Shown: piece by piece, positions 1 to 10,729 of the stretch
How positions within the stretch are numbered: position 1 is the stretch's first letter
Layout of the letters: each line of letters opens with the position of its first letter
From: Ctenosaura bakeri
Taxonomy: Eukaryota > Chordata > Lepidosauria > Squamata > Iguanidae
Direction: 5' to 3'
DNA: 64,000 nucleotides
Assembly (NCBI GenBank): GCA_948474755.1
Contig: CAOLHI010001663.1
Coordinates: 286,818-350,817, forward strand
Made by a program: the position numbers and the translations under genes
Notes under the pieces: generated by a model
What the model saw: the letters and a program-made list of their open reading frames with translations, nothing else
Databases searched by the model: none
What the model was told of the DNA's origin: nothing

Positions 1-142
1 CAGAGCAGGAGACCACCCTATTCCTTTAAAGAAAGACAACAATCTGATGATCCGATGGATGTTCATTCGGAAGTAAATCCCAGTACGGTTTATTCTCTGA
101 AAAGCACACCTGAGGTCAAAGCCACAAACCTTTGTACAGGGC

Positions 143-229
143 ACTCACTCCCTTTGCGCACAGGATTGCGATTTTGAAACCAGGAAACTCACTCCCTTTG
201 CGCACAGGATTGCGATTTTGAAACCAGGA
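143..229. repeat. 43-bp tandem duplication
   Basis: A 43-base segment ending in TTTTGAAACCAGGA occurs twice in direct orientation (143-185 and 187-229, period 44) with no differences seen by eye. The identity suggests a recent local duplication. It lies in the presumed first intron of the minus-strand gene that starts at 1,743. Confidence 0.85.
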
Positions 230-644
230 GCCATGGAGCAAATGGGCATAGGATCGGGAGGGAAGCCACCTCTCCTCCTTTCCCTCCTTCTCCGGGAAAA
301 GCCCCCATTCCAGTCCTAAGGAGACCTGGGAAGGGCCAGTGGAGGAGTATTTCTTTTCATCCACCTTTGGGAGGGAAGAGGGAACCCATCGACGGCACCA
401 AAAGCAACTTTCTTCCAGGAGGAGTTTTAAAAACCGCAACCCGCGCCCCTTGTACCTCTTCCAAGCCCCCCTCTGAGGGCAGGCGGTGGCCCTTTAAACC
501 TTTACCTGGAAGGAAGGAAGCCCTACTGAGCACAGCCACACGCGCTCCCCCGTAGATCCTCAACTCGGGCGGCGCGGAAAAACCCTCCGGGAGCCTGAAG
601 CCTTCCACGCCAAAATGTCTTCCCCCGCTCCCCGCATTCCCTTC

Positions 645-824
645 GGTCTTTTCCGCACTAGCCTGTTCTAGCGCGATGATTCCGCTTTCCACCTCCTCTG
701 GAATCCTGGGGTTTGCAGTTTCGGGAGGGGCCGGCCGGCCCCTCCCGAAACTGCAAACCCCAGGATTCCAGAGGAGGTTGAAAGCGGAATCATCGCGCTA
801 TAACAGCCTAGTGCGGAAAAGGTC
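645..824. mobile_element. Palindromic Harbinger-like MITE, CpG-rich subfamily
   Basis: A 180-bp near-perfect palindrome centred on GGCCGGCCGGCC, with each half carrying TAGCGCGATGATTCC and TGCAAACCCCAGGATTCC. The ends read GGTCTTTTCCGCAC and its approximate complement. There is no coding capacity. Family assignment rests on the 3-bp duplications (CTA, TAG, TAA) seen at related copies in this window. No clear duplication was seen here. A single strand would fold into a hairpin of about 85 bp. Confidence 0.85.
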
Positions 825-1248
825 TCCCGGTTCCCGAAGCCCAGCCGCGGCCCTGAATCCACAACTGCGGCCGCCCTCCCTCCCGTCCCCCGAAACCGCG
901 AGGTCCTTCCTTCCTTCCAGGGCGGGAGGGAAAACCGTCCCGTCGCACCGGAGCGAGTCCGCCCGCTTCCCTCTCCTCTCCCGGCTCCTCCGCCGATCAG
1001 CAACGCGGTTTGGGGTTTTCGGTTACCCCGAAGGGAGGGGGAGAAGCCGTCTTTGGCGCTGGGCTGGGAAAGGGAGCGAGCAAAGAAGGGCTCTCCCCGC
1101 TTCACTCGCTTTCTCTCCCCCGTCCCCGACGTCCGCGCCTACAAGCCTCTTCTTAAGGTCCGGCTCGCATTCCCAGCGCCGCCGAAAGAAGCCCCGGCAC
1201 CGCCACGCTCCGGAAGGCAGGAGGGTGGACTCGGGATCTGGAAGCCCA

Positions 1249-1428
1249 GGCCATCTCCGCACTAGCCTGTTATAGCGCGATGATTCCGCTTTCCACCTCC
1301 TCTGGAATCCTGGGGTTTGCAGTTTCGGGAGGGGCCGGCCGGCCCCTCCCGAAACTGCAAACCCCAGGATTCCAGAGGAGGTGGAAAGCGGAATCATCGC
1401 GCTATAACAGGCTAGTGCGGAGATGGCC
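1249..1428. mobile_element. Palindromic Harbinger-like MITE, CpG-rich subfamily
   Basis: A second 180-bp palindrome, GGCCATCTCCGCAC to GTGCGGAGATGGCC, almost identical inside to the copy at 645-824 and centred exactly on GGCCGGCC at 1,338/1,339. It lies about 220 bp into the presumed first intron of the minus-strand gene. Apparent open frames crossing it are shadows of the palindrome. Confidence 0.88.
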
Positions 1429-1646
1429 CAGGGTGAAACTTTTCCGATTTGGGAAAAGAATGGAGTCGGCGGGAAAGACGGGAGAGGAGAGCTTTTTCCC
1501 CCCTTCTCCACTCTCTGAGCCCAAGTCTCGTCCGGAGGTACGAGAACACCCAGCCTCCCCCTGCCCCCTCCCCACAACGGTCCTCGTCCCGCTTTCCTCC
1601 CGTCGGAGCCCCCGCGAAGCACGGCCGGCTCAGGCGGCGCGCTCAC

Positions 1647-1743
1647 CTGCGCGGCAGACGCCGAGGTGGCCGATGCCCGCGAGGAGCAGGGCGAGCAGCG
1701 CGGGGCCCGACCCTCCCCGGCGGCGCCCGGCCAGGGGCGGCAT
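1647..1743 (-). CDS. First coding exon: signal peptide of an unidentified secreted or membrane protein
   Basis: On the minus strand an ATG at 1,743 (purine at -3) opens 32 codons plus one base, ending at 1,647 in CAG|GTGAGC, a near-ideal donor. The peptide starts MPPLAGRRRGGSG (basic n-region), then a hydrophobic core PALLALLLAGIG, then HLGVCRA with a plausible signal peptidase site after CRA. A signal peptide exon ending in phase 1 is common in genes for receptors and secreted proteins whose next exon starts an extracellular domain. The frame stays open upstream but is only Arg/Glu-rich low-complexity sequence, read here as 5' UTR; the hydrophobic segment directly after this ATG decides the start. 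The other exons lie beyond the left edge. I compared it mentally with receptor families and recognised none. Confidence 0.7.
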
Positions 1744-2558
1744 CGCTCGCCGGCTCCTTCGGCGGCTGGGCTTCCCTCGCCTCTTCGCCTCCGTCGCCGC
1801 CGCCGCTTCCTCCTCTCCAGGCTCGGCGCCCTCGCCTTCTTGGGCTTCTTCTTCTTCCTCCGGGCGCTGCAACCCCGCCAAAGAAGCTCCAGCCTCGCCA
1901 CCCGGGCGTCCCCCTCGCCGCCGCCTCTTCTTCTTCTTCTTCCTCCTCCTCCTCCTCCTCCTCCCCGTCCTCTGGCAGCCACGCTTTTGGGGACGTGGCT
2001 CTCTGGAACTCTGCTCGAGCCGGAGACGGGCCGGGGGAAGCGGGGCGCCTCTGCCGCTGCTGGAGCCCTCGACCAGGGCCAGGCTGCGGAGTCGCCCCCC
2101 AGTCGCGCGCTCTCCCGCTCTCCAAGTTGGGACCACGGCGCCGCCGCCGCCGCCAAGTCAACGAGGGAGCCGCCGCGGCCGGTGCTCCCCTGGCGGCGTC
2201 CTCATCGCGGCAGAGTCGCCGTCCTCGCCGTCGCCGCCGTCTCCGCTCCCGGGGGCCGGCGCGGCTGTCGCTCAGCGAGCCCCGCGCATCCTCCCCCTCG
2301 CCAGCCCCCGCCGACAATGCCAAGGTGTCCCGCGCGCCGGAGAGCCCAGGAGCGGCGCGCGCGAGAGAGGGACTGGCTCGGGAGCCGCTGGGGCTCCGCA
2401 AGGGGGGACCTCGACAACCGCCGCGGGAAGCCCGGAGAGAAGAAGGGGGGCTGCAGGGAGCCAGGGACGGTCGACAGCGGTGGCGGGCGGAGAAGGGCGA
2501 GGCAGGGCTGGGCGGAAAACGCGGCTGGACGCATCCGATCCGAGGCGCCGTCGTTTCG

Positions 2559-3224
2559 GGCCATTTCCGCAGGAGAGTTATTATACCACTTTCGAGATCC
2601 TATGGGATCCTAGGGTTTGCAGTTTAGGGAGGGGCCGGCCGGTAGCGCTATAACAGTCTGCTGTGTCTGCACTACACTCTTATAGCGCGATGGTTCCAGT
2701 TTCAACATCCTATGGAATCCTAGGGTTTGCAGGTTAGGGAGGGGCCGGCCGGTAGCGCTATAACAGTCTGCTGTGTCTGCACTACACTCTTATAGCGCGA
2801 TGATTCCAGTTTCAACATCCTATGGAATCCTAGGGTTTGCAGGTTAGGGAGGGGCCGGCCGGTAGCGCTATAACAGTCTGCTGTGTCTGCACTACACTCT
2901 TATAGCGCGATGATTCCAGTTTCAACATCCTATGGAATCCTAGGGTTTGCAGGTTAGGGAGGGGCCGGCCGGTAGCGCTATAACAGTCTGCTGTGTCTGC
3001 ACTACACTCTTATAGCGCGATGATTCCAGTTTCAACATCCTATGGAATCCTAGGGTTTGCAGGTTAGGGAGGGGCCGGCCAGTAGCGCTATAACAGTCTG
3101 CTGTGTCTGCACTACACTCTTATAGCGCGATGATTCCAGTTTCAACATCCTATGGAATCCTAGGGTTTGCAGGTTAGGGAGGGGCCGGCCAGTAGCGCTA
3201 TAACAGTCTGCTGTGGAAATGGCC
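2559..3224. repeat. 110-bp tandem array derived from a Harbinger-like MITE
   Basis: Six head-to-tail units with a 110-bp period; the landmark ACTACACTCTTATAGCGCGA recurs at 2,671, 2,781, 2,891, 3,001 and 3,111, after a more diverged first unit. Each unit carries MITE parts (TAGCGCGATGATTCC, CTAGGGTTTGCAGGTTAGGG, GGCCGGCC, TAGCGCTATAACAGTCTG). The array starts with a MITE left end (GGCCATTTCCGCA, 2,559) and finishes with a MITE right end (GGAAATGGCC, to 3,224), so the amplification happened inside one element. Units 2-6 differ by very few bases. It sits just upstream of the CpG promoter. Confidence 0.9.
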
Positions 3225-3233
3225 TCGGTCACA

Positions 3234-3395
3234 GGCCATTTCCGCACGACACTGTTATAGCGCGATGATTCCACTTTCAATATCCTATGGAATCCTCTTT
3301 CTTCTGGCCGGTCCCTCCCGAAACTGCAAACCCCAGGATTCCAGAGGATGTTGAAAGTGGAATAATCGCGCTATAAGAGTGTAGTGCGGAAAGTC
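3234..3395. mobile_element. Harbinger-like MITE, CpG-rich subfamily
   Basis: Starts GGCCATTTCCGCACGACACTG and ends TAGTGCGGAAAGTC. The two halves are complementary around a short diverged centre (TTTCTTCTGGCCGG). It is separated from the 110-bp array by only 9 bases. Confidence 0.8.
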
Positions 3396-3685
3396 TAACA
3401 GTCGGTGGCAGTCCACTCATAATATGTGATGATTGCCTCTGAGATAAAAAGTTTGTGCGACAGACTGCAGCCGCCCTACAGTTCTAAAACCTTTTTTTCC
3501 CCCCAAATAATGGTCCCTGTCCTAAGTTGTCTCTACGACAAATCGCTGGACTTTTAGGACCGTATATACGTCTCCGCAGGTAACACCGATGCTAGACATA
3601 AGCATGGGGCAAGGGTGCAGAGTTTCCTGAGCCCAGGTGTGGTCTTTTCCACAGACCATCGGCATGAGGAGAGGAGGTGCTGTGG

Positions 3686-3840
3686 ATTGCAAACCCCAGG
3701 ATTCCATAGGATGTTGAAAGTGGAATCATCGCGCTATAAGAGTGTAGTGCAGAAATGGCCACCGAGGCCATTTCCAGAGCAGACTGTTATAGCGCTACCG
3801 GCCGGCCCCTCCCGAAACTGCTAACCCCAGGATTCCATAG
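3686..3840. mobile_element. Two abutting Harbinger-like MITE half-copies
   Basis: 3,686-3,760 is a right half ending TAGTGCAGAAATGGCC. After six bases, 3,767-3,840 is a fragment starting GGCCATTTCCAGAGCAGAC that runs through GGCCGGCCCC and ends at GATTCCATAG. The arrangement suggests a broken or rearranged pair at the edge of the promoter-proximal MITE cluster. Confidence 0.7.
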
Positions 3841-4239
3841 TGGCGTCAGGGATTCCATTTTTAGTTTAGGATGGGCTCCTTCTCTTTTTTAAAAGTGTGG
3901 TTGTTTATACTGCGAAGCCTGGCACACTTTACTGACTACGTCCCACCAGCAGGTAAATGTTCACCAGGCGATATTCTTACTATTAAAAAAAAGGTAAAAC
4001 CAAATCAGTTTCAAAGCGATGCCAAAAACAAATTTAGAATTAGGTTGTGGACGCAGGTTTGGCTATTTTTCCCCCTTCCGCAGTTGATGAGTTTGTTGCC
4101 AGTTGATTCTCACAAGGTGTCAGGGTTTGGGATGCAATCTTACCAGGGTGTAAGTCCTATTGCCCTCAGTGGGACTTTTCTGGAGGCATGCATTGGATGT
4201 TTCCATTAAGGGGTGGAGTGAGGAAGACCCTTAATTTAT

Positions 4240-4476
4240 TTTTTATTATTTATTTATTTGTATCCGCCTCTCCACATGGATCGAGGCAGCGAACAACTTA
4301 CAAATAGCATGTATTTCAAAACATTTCTATACATGCCCCCAACAAGCTGGGTACTCATTTTACCGACCTGCGGAAGGATGGAAGGCTGAGTCAACCTTGG
4401 AGCCTGGCAGGATCAAACTCACAACCTTGTGGCTTGCAGTACTGGCATTTAACCACTGCTCCACCAGGGCTCCCTT
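4240..4476 (-). mobile_element. tRNA-derived SINE, minus orientation
   Basis: Read on the minus strand it begins GGGAGCCCTGGTGGAGCAG, continues with a promoter-like GTTTGATCCTG (box B-like) and ends in an AT-rich ATAAATAA tail at 4,240-4,260. This is a tRNA-headed SINE different from the CAA-tailed SINE elsewhere in the window. It is probably a squamate-type SINE; the exact family is not determined. Confidence 0.65.
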
Positions 4477-4763
4477 AAAGGGTCCATAAAGCAGAGAAAG
4501 GCTCTGAAGACCCCAGATTCAGTCCCTGGCATCTCCAAGAAAGGCTGGAAATGAGAAACCAGCACATCAAGCAAGGTGATATTCCTTCACTACCATTTAG
4601 TGAGACTCACCCATAATTATAAAAGTACCTATAAGTTACTGTAACATTGCAAAACGAGTAACGTACTTCTTGTTTCATTACAGCCATGGCGTTATGGAGT
4701 TAAATCTTCATTACTGGGAAGAAATTAATTATAAGCGATCGGTTATTGGTAACTAGTTACTGA

Positions 4764-4881
4764 GAGCCAGCATGATTTAATGGTTTGGAAACCCTCTGGA
4801 TTATCTTGGGCAAGTCACATTCTCTCAGCCCCAGAAAACCCCATGATAGAGGATCATGAGCTGGGAGGTACACAACAACAA
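4764..4881 (+). mobile_element. CAA-tailed tRNA-derived SINE, internally deleted
   Basis: The head GAGCCAGCATGATTTAATGG, the middle CTTGGGCAAGTCACATTCTC and the tail ACACAACAACAAG match the SINE family repeated at 36,292, 37,061 and 39,115, but the central box B region and the region before the tail are missing. Confidence 0.65.
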
Positions 4882-4889
4882 GTGTTGTG

Positions 4890-7770
4890 TGCTGCTTCTG
4901 TCTGTTTTGCTGTACTGAATGGACATATCAAACCGTGTATGTTTTGCACAGACCAGTCCTGGAACAGTCTAAAATAGTTCTGAACCCAAAGTAGCCCTGA
5001 AACAGTCTGGACTCCTGAAAGAACATGGATTTAAGTGTTGTTTTGAAATGGTTCTAATCTTAATGGGTCTTACTATTATATCTGTTTAGGAATGTTGTAG
5101 CCATCCATCTCACTCACATAACTCATGTAGCTTTTCAGTGCAGTTAAGAGGCAATCCCGTACTTACCTAGGAGGAAACACCACTGAACTCAATGGGATGT
5201 GCTTCTGAGCTTGTATGCGTAAGGTTTTATTTTAACTAAGAAAAAAAGCCATTGCACTCAGCAGCTATCTAAATATACATTTAAAAGGATTTCACGGCAC
5301 TTGGGTGCTTGTATTGTTTCTCGTACTCTTTCTAGAGAGGTGTAATCGTTTCTATGTTCTGTGCAGCTCATACCACATAGCTGGTGCTAAAGCTCACCTT
5401 AAATCTTAGTGATTGTTATTTACTTTAACCGTGTTGGAGATAGGGATGTGAAAATCCTACAGTCTCAATTTTGTGGTCTTTCACTGGTATTCCTGCCCCA
5501 TCTGTTACCATGTGGTATGCCCCCACTCCAAGATATGATTGGCAATGGATATTATTTAAGTGACATATACTATCAATTATACACTCTTATGGCTGAAAAG
5601 CCATGCTGGTAAAGAGGACTGGCTGAACACATACAAAAGCAGGTCAGATGAGACCTCAGGTCATGGCCAAGTCGTAGTCAAGAGATGAGTTGGGAAGCTC
5701 CAATCTTAACGAGCTTGCAATAATAACCTCTACAACTCAACCTTTAAAATCAATAGCATCCAAAGCTGCCTCAACAGAGCAACTGATTGTCTTCAACTTG
5801 TTCCTTCTTCCCACCAAAATTCTCCTTTGTTTCCTTACCTGCCCAGACATTAAAGAGCTATCACAATTCCCATCAGTGCTTTGTTACCTAATGTTGAAGC
5901 CATTAACCTGTTCTAGATCCCATTGTTTGCTCTGCCAGACAGCCATTAACTGAGTTGCCCTCAGGACAGCTTGTAGTACTCTGGACATAGGCCATCACTT
6001 TGCTGCTCAGATTCCTGTTCCTGTACTACCCTCAGGCCCTCAGTCTGAGCCACATCACTTTTTTCTCTGCATGATAGGTAAATATTATCCACTACACCCT
6101 AACTTCTTGCTATCCAATTGCACTTCCTTTCTTTTGGTTAGCCTTGTCTGGTTGTGAGAATGCTTGAATCTTGCATGTGATTGTGATATTGCCCAATAAA
6201 ACATTCTTTTAATCTCCAACTGGTATTCCAACATTAGTACTGGTATACATAGGTGGAAAGATCCTGGAAGGTTACCCCCCTCTTACAGTCCTTCCTTTCT
6301 GAGCTATATTTCTCCATCGTTCCACAGAGGAATTGGCACCATAGGTAGACCTCTGAGTCACCCACCTTTGAGGGTAACACATCCCAGTTCTATACTGGTT
6401 CAAGAGGCTTCCCATCTCCCATTTCCAGAGGGGAAATATGTGCATAATTTGGGTCACCTGTCCTCCACAAGATAAGTAGGTATGTAGGTAGATTTTCATA
6501 CAAATTTCATCTGTCTGCACATTCCAATGTGCCTTTTTCCATTCAGAGCATGTTTGCATTATTTCCCTATAATGTACACATTTTTAGTAACGCATGCTTT
6601 TTAGACATATACTTGGTTTTGTGTGCAGTTTTTTCCTCACTGAAATGCATCAAAAGTTTTGGAAAAGTACAGCTTTCTAAGGCAAGAAACACTCCATCCC
6701 TTACTGGCCTCAGGAGGCAAAGAAAACATATAAGGAAGTTCAAGCCCAAGAATTTCTTTTCCATCCCTAGTTGCATACTGGCCTGCTTGAGAACAGGTCT
6801 GTAATACATTATTTGACCCTTCTGGCAGCTGGTTCTCTTCATATCAACTTTCAGCTGTCACAACTTTCAGCTGCAAGTAGGTAACAAAAAGGCTGCACCA
6901 GACTGGCACACATACGTCTATACACCATGTAACAGGAACTGCTTCTCACATAGAAACTCTCAATGGAATGGAGAGATTTGAGGTCACTGCTGGATGTTCC
7001 AAAAGAAGTTGTGTCACTGGTAAGAAAAATCTCTCCATGTAATTGGGAGTGGCCATGTGTAGTATGCAATGAGACATTACATCAGGAGACTGGAAAATTG
7101 CCACAGGAAGTCAGGTGTTCCATAGATTAGGTGTTGCAAAGATTGGCTCCAAGTTCATCATCCTCAAAATCAATGGGACTTTATTTTCAAATAAGGCTGT
7201 GATCTGAAGCACACTAAGTTGACTGACTTGGGAGGAAATGTTCCACAGTTGTTAATAGACTTCACCTTCATAGATGCACTTAGAACTACAAGTCCCTTAT
7301 CCTTTTGCTGCCACAAGCCAGCAGTACTGCTTTTTTTTTTTTTAATGAAAAGAACAGAAAATTGGGCAATTTAACTGGGAAATTTTCATATTTTGTGGGG
7401 AGGATATTTCATGACAAAGTCTATTCCTGGCCTCATGAAGAGACCCTAAGAAGTCCTAGGCCTGGCTTGTGATTCTCACTCTGTATGGCCAGTTTTCAGC
7501 AGAATCGACTGATATGGGCAAAGTCAGGGACAAGAAGAGTGGAACAGCAAATTGGGAAATCCAAAATGTATAAGCCTCATTATGATCTGCATGGGGAATG
7601 CCATTGGGAAAAATACCTGCAGAGAGAGATAAAGTGGGAAATATATCTACTTACAGAGATAGCTAAAGGCAGGAGAAATATCAGAGGGGCTATTTTAAGA
7701 CAGAATTACTAGATTATCTATTATATATTGTTATCTATTATGTATCTATTAGATATACTCATGTTCCATG
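4890..7770. other. No gene seen; old interspersed fragments
   Basis: Mostly AT-rich non-coding sequence. Short pieces around 5,150-5,230 and 7,140-7,260 carry a CAATGGGA motif near diverged repeat sequence, likely an ancient LINE or SINE 3' end. No open frame has coding character. Confidence 0.4.
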
Positions 7771-7774
7771 TTTC

Positions 7775-7965
7775 TCCCAATGAGTTCAAGGTATTGCACA
7801 TAGCTCTCCTCTATTCCTCATGATCATTACAGTAATCCTATGAGGTAGGTCAGGCTGAAAGAATGACTGGCCCAAGGTGATCTGGTAACTCTCATAGCCC
7901 AGTAGGGAACTAGAACCTGGATCTTCCCAGTTGTAGTCCAGCACTCTACCCACTAGGGTGGTTAT
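7775..7965 (-). mobile_element. MIR-like (CORE-SINE) relic
   Basis: ATCCTATGAGGTAGGTCAG, then TGGCCCAAGGTGATCTGG and CCCAGTTGTAGTCCAGCACTCT have the order expected of a MIR/CORE-SINE read in reverse (tail, core, tRNA-like head). It is strongly diverged and therefore old. Confidence 0.5.
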
Positions 7966-7969
7966 TTTG

Positions 7970-9925
7970 CTTGGTGTACATGATCAAAGCATGCTATAAT
8001 CTTCTATAATGACTTTTGAATTATACTCCAAATTGAGGGTTCTTTACCACAAAGATGCTGATCTCAAGATGCAAATAGTTGCCTTGGACGTTGGGTTAAT
8101 GGCTATAAAGGCTTCTAGTTTGGAGTTCCTAGAAGATCAGTGTGGCCATCCAAGGAAGGGGTTGGTAGATGCAGTTACTGACTGCCACCTGTCTGTCTTA
8201 TCCACGAGATGAATTGTGGCTGGATGAGAGCATATCTTTGCTGAAAGGATTTGGGGATCAGACATTTGGCCTGGGTTGGGCTTCCTTTTCTGACCATGTG
8301 GTTTGAAATGAACTTGTCTGCTATGTCTTTTATGATGAAAGGAATACATTTTAACCAACTTGACTTGCGTGATTACAATAAAATATGATTGATTTTTTTA
8401 CTGTAATATCCATTTCCTCATGTTTGTCTTCAGTTTCTTTTATACTAAAACAAAAGATCCCATGACTGCCATCTCTTAGTGATGGGCTGCCTGTACTGGC
8501 TGTTGGGAAAGCTTCTAAGGACATCCCCACACTTCCAAAGCAACTGAAATGGTACCCACCTGCTCATTGTGTATGAAGGGTTGATTGTCCCAAAGACAGC
8601 TGAGATTTCTTGGGACATGAGGCTTCAGAAAATCCTATAACCAGCTTTTCTGCTTCTGGGAAGTAAAATGTCAATACTAAAGTGAATAGCTAGCAATTTA
8701 CTGCCGCCCTTTTTATGACACTCCACATCGGCTGTCTGAGGTGGTTGCCCCACTCTACCTAATGATAGGGCTGGCCCTCACTACCTTTAGGAATAAATGA
8801 GGCAATCAGAAATGATGTATATTTGTCATATGTGGGAGTGGGAGAGAGAAAAAGAGGAAAGGCTCAACTTATTCTGGCTCAGCCTAATACTTAAGCAATT
8901 TTCTCTCTTCTTTCTTCCTTTCTTACTGTTAATTTTTTAATGTTGTGGGGGGGAATCCACAGAAAATTTACACTTCTATCTCTCTGTTTTTCTTTCCCTT
9001 CATTTCTGGCGACTGGGCCCATGTCTGTTCTTCAAGCATGATTGGGGGGCGGGCAGGAAGAGACATAGGGGTCACCACCTTCTGATTTTGTATTGTTGGG
9101 GGCAGATGAAATCAGACAAGATTAACATGGGGGGTGTTGAAATCCATAGCAGAAAGAATGAACAGAATCCTTTCCCAGTGTTTCAAGACACAGTAATTTT
9201 AAAGAGATAAGGAAAAGGTTTGCAGTCTGCTGATCATTTTTAATGTTTCTTTCCTCCCGACTAGATAGAAGAATTGCAACTTTTTGCAAAAGGGGACTGG
9301 GAAACTGGAAAAGGACTGACTGATGGAATAAAGCCACCATTGCCACTCTCACAGTCAGAAGTCTTCTTCAGAAGCAAGTGACTTGGGGCCACTCTAGATT
9401 TACAGAAAGATTTCTTACAAGGGTACCACATTCTTGCTAAAAGGAAAACCCCTGCATCCTCAAGACACACACATCACAAGAACTGACCAATGCACATGTT
9501 GTTTTTTGACATGTGTACATGCTACAAGGTAGTATTCCCTAATTGCTGCTTGGCCACACAGACACCCGTATCCCATTACATCAGATATTACAATGTAACC
9601 TGGATTTTGTTTTACAGATAACATCACTGTTTACTCCCCTTCCCCCCATCTTTATAGGAGAGGAGACCTAGCCAATTTGGGTCAAACTGAAGAATGAGAC
9701 ATTTAACCTTTGCTTTGTGCAATTTTTCCCCAATCAATCTTCCCCCCTCAGGCTGCCATTATCTCTGTGTTAGGGTGGACAGTTGGAAGGCAAAATACAG
9801 GATCTTTTCTTCCATCCCTCCAATCAGATTGGCAGCCTGTCACCCCCTTCCTCTCAAACCTCTAAATTTTAGGTTGTTGGCTTTGTTTTTAAGAAACCAA
9901 AAAATCTGGATAAGGGAGGGAATCA
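7970..9925. other. No gene seen
   Basis: AT-rich sequence without convincing exons. A polyadenylation-like AATAAA lies at about 8,379, but nothing upstream of it looks like a terminal exon. There is no recognisable young repeat. Confidence 0.4.
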
Positions 9926-9927
9926 TG

Positions 9928-10021
9928 TGGCCCTCCAGATGTTGTTGGTCTGCAATACTCAGCGTTTTTCACCATCAGCTAGCTAAGGCTGATGGGAGTT
10001 GCAATTCAACAACATCTTAAA
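9928..10021. mobile_element. Foldback DNA-transposon fragment (hAT-like MITE)
   Basis: CCTCCAGATGTTGTTGG and, near the other end, an approximate complement (TTCAACAACATCTTAAAGG) flank GCAATACTCAGC and GGGAGTTGCAATTC, giving an imperfect hairpin. Similar decayed copies occur at 16,422, 21,081 and 23,038. Confidence 0.55.
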
Positions 10022-10118
10022 GGTCATACTCAAATTCCCATCCTGCATTAGGATGTCCAGTTATTCTTGCTGTATATTTTTAACATCACTTTATTCTCCT
10101 TTAGAATGCAACAGTGAT

Positions 10119-10285
10119 AAATCCACTGGGTGATCTTGGGCAAGTGCCACTCTCTCTCAGCCACAGAGGATGGCAATGGCAAACCCCTTCTGAACAAATC
10201 TTGCCAAGAAAACCCTGTGATATGTTCACCTTAAGGTTGCCAGAAGTCAGAAACAACTTGTAGGCACACAGCAGCAGCAATAGCA
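10119..10285 (+). mobile_element. CAA-tailed SINE, 5'-truncated
   Basis: Starts within the body at AAATCCACTGGGTGATCTTG and continues through ATCTTGCCAAGAAAACCCTG and GTCAGAAACAACTTGTAGG to a CAGCAGCAATAG tail. The tRNA head is missing. Confidence 0.8.
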
Positions 10286-10729
10286 AATCAACCCCTACCA
10301 TCAACTTTACGTATATATGGTATATATCCTATAGTGTCTTCATCTTCTTTGCCATTGGTTCTATTGAACTTGATGTGTGTGGTGGTGGTGGTGGTGGGCT
10401 GATTCAGAATCATCTTTAGCATCAGAATTAGTTCTTATTACATCAGGGGTGGGAAACATGTGAAGAAAATTTACTGCATGGAGCTAGAAAATGGGAGATC
10501 CAGGTTGGAGCCTCCCTTGAAGATAAGAATGAGAACGAAGATGAGAGGAGTCTGGTAGCTCTCCTATCAGTGGGGCAGTGCATCTCCTCTGGGTTTCAGT
10601 CCAAATTTTAAAGCAGCTCTTCAAGATGCTGAACCTATTGGAGCCGATCTTTGAGAACTCCTTTACATTTTGGATCAAAACCCAGAGCTTATTCATTGCC
10701 CCACTGAAGTGGAAGCCACCAGCCATGCC

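Larger units (their letters stand above)
560..2560 (-). promoter_or_regulatory. CpG island promoter of the minus-strand gene
   Basis: This stretch is very GC-rich and dense in CpG, unlike the AT-rich DNA that follows. It surrounds a minus-strand start codon and splice donor (1,647-1,743), so it is best read as the promoter, 5' UTR and start of intron 1 of that gene. Purine/pyrimidine triplet runs near 1,900-1,970 (TTC/CTC on plus, GAA/GAG on minus) would lie in the 5' UTR. Two palindromic MITEs (645-824, 1,249-1,428) are embedded in it. No TATA box is evident, as is usual for CpG promoters. The transcription start was not located. Confidence 0.75.

Noticed and set aside
1023..2156. 377-codon minus-strand frame over the CpG island
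   Set aside because: It crosses the MITE and intron 1 and ignores the strong splice donor at 1,647. The composition is poly-Gly, Arg and Ala.
1280..2653. 457-codon plus-strand open frame, and other long frames on both strands of the CpG island
   Set aside because: GC-rich DNA has few stops. The frame begins inside a MITE palindrome and runs antisense to the supported exon, with low-complexity Ser/Pro/Arg content and no domain.
2559..3224. CRISPR-like regular repeat array
   Set aside because: Units of 110 bp abut with no unique spacers, contain MITE sequence, and the genome is vertebrate.
8009..8212. 67-codon plus-strand frame with a later AATAAA
   Set aside because: No splice acceptor, no promoter and no recognisable domain. 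Chance open frame.
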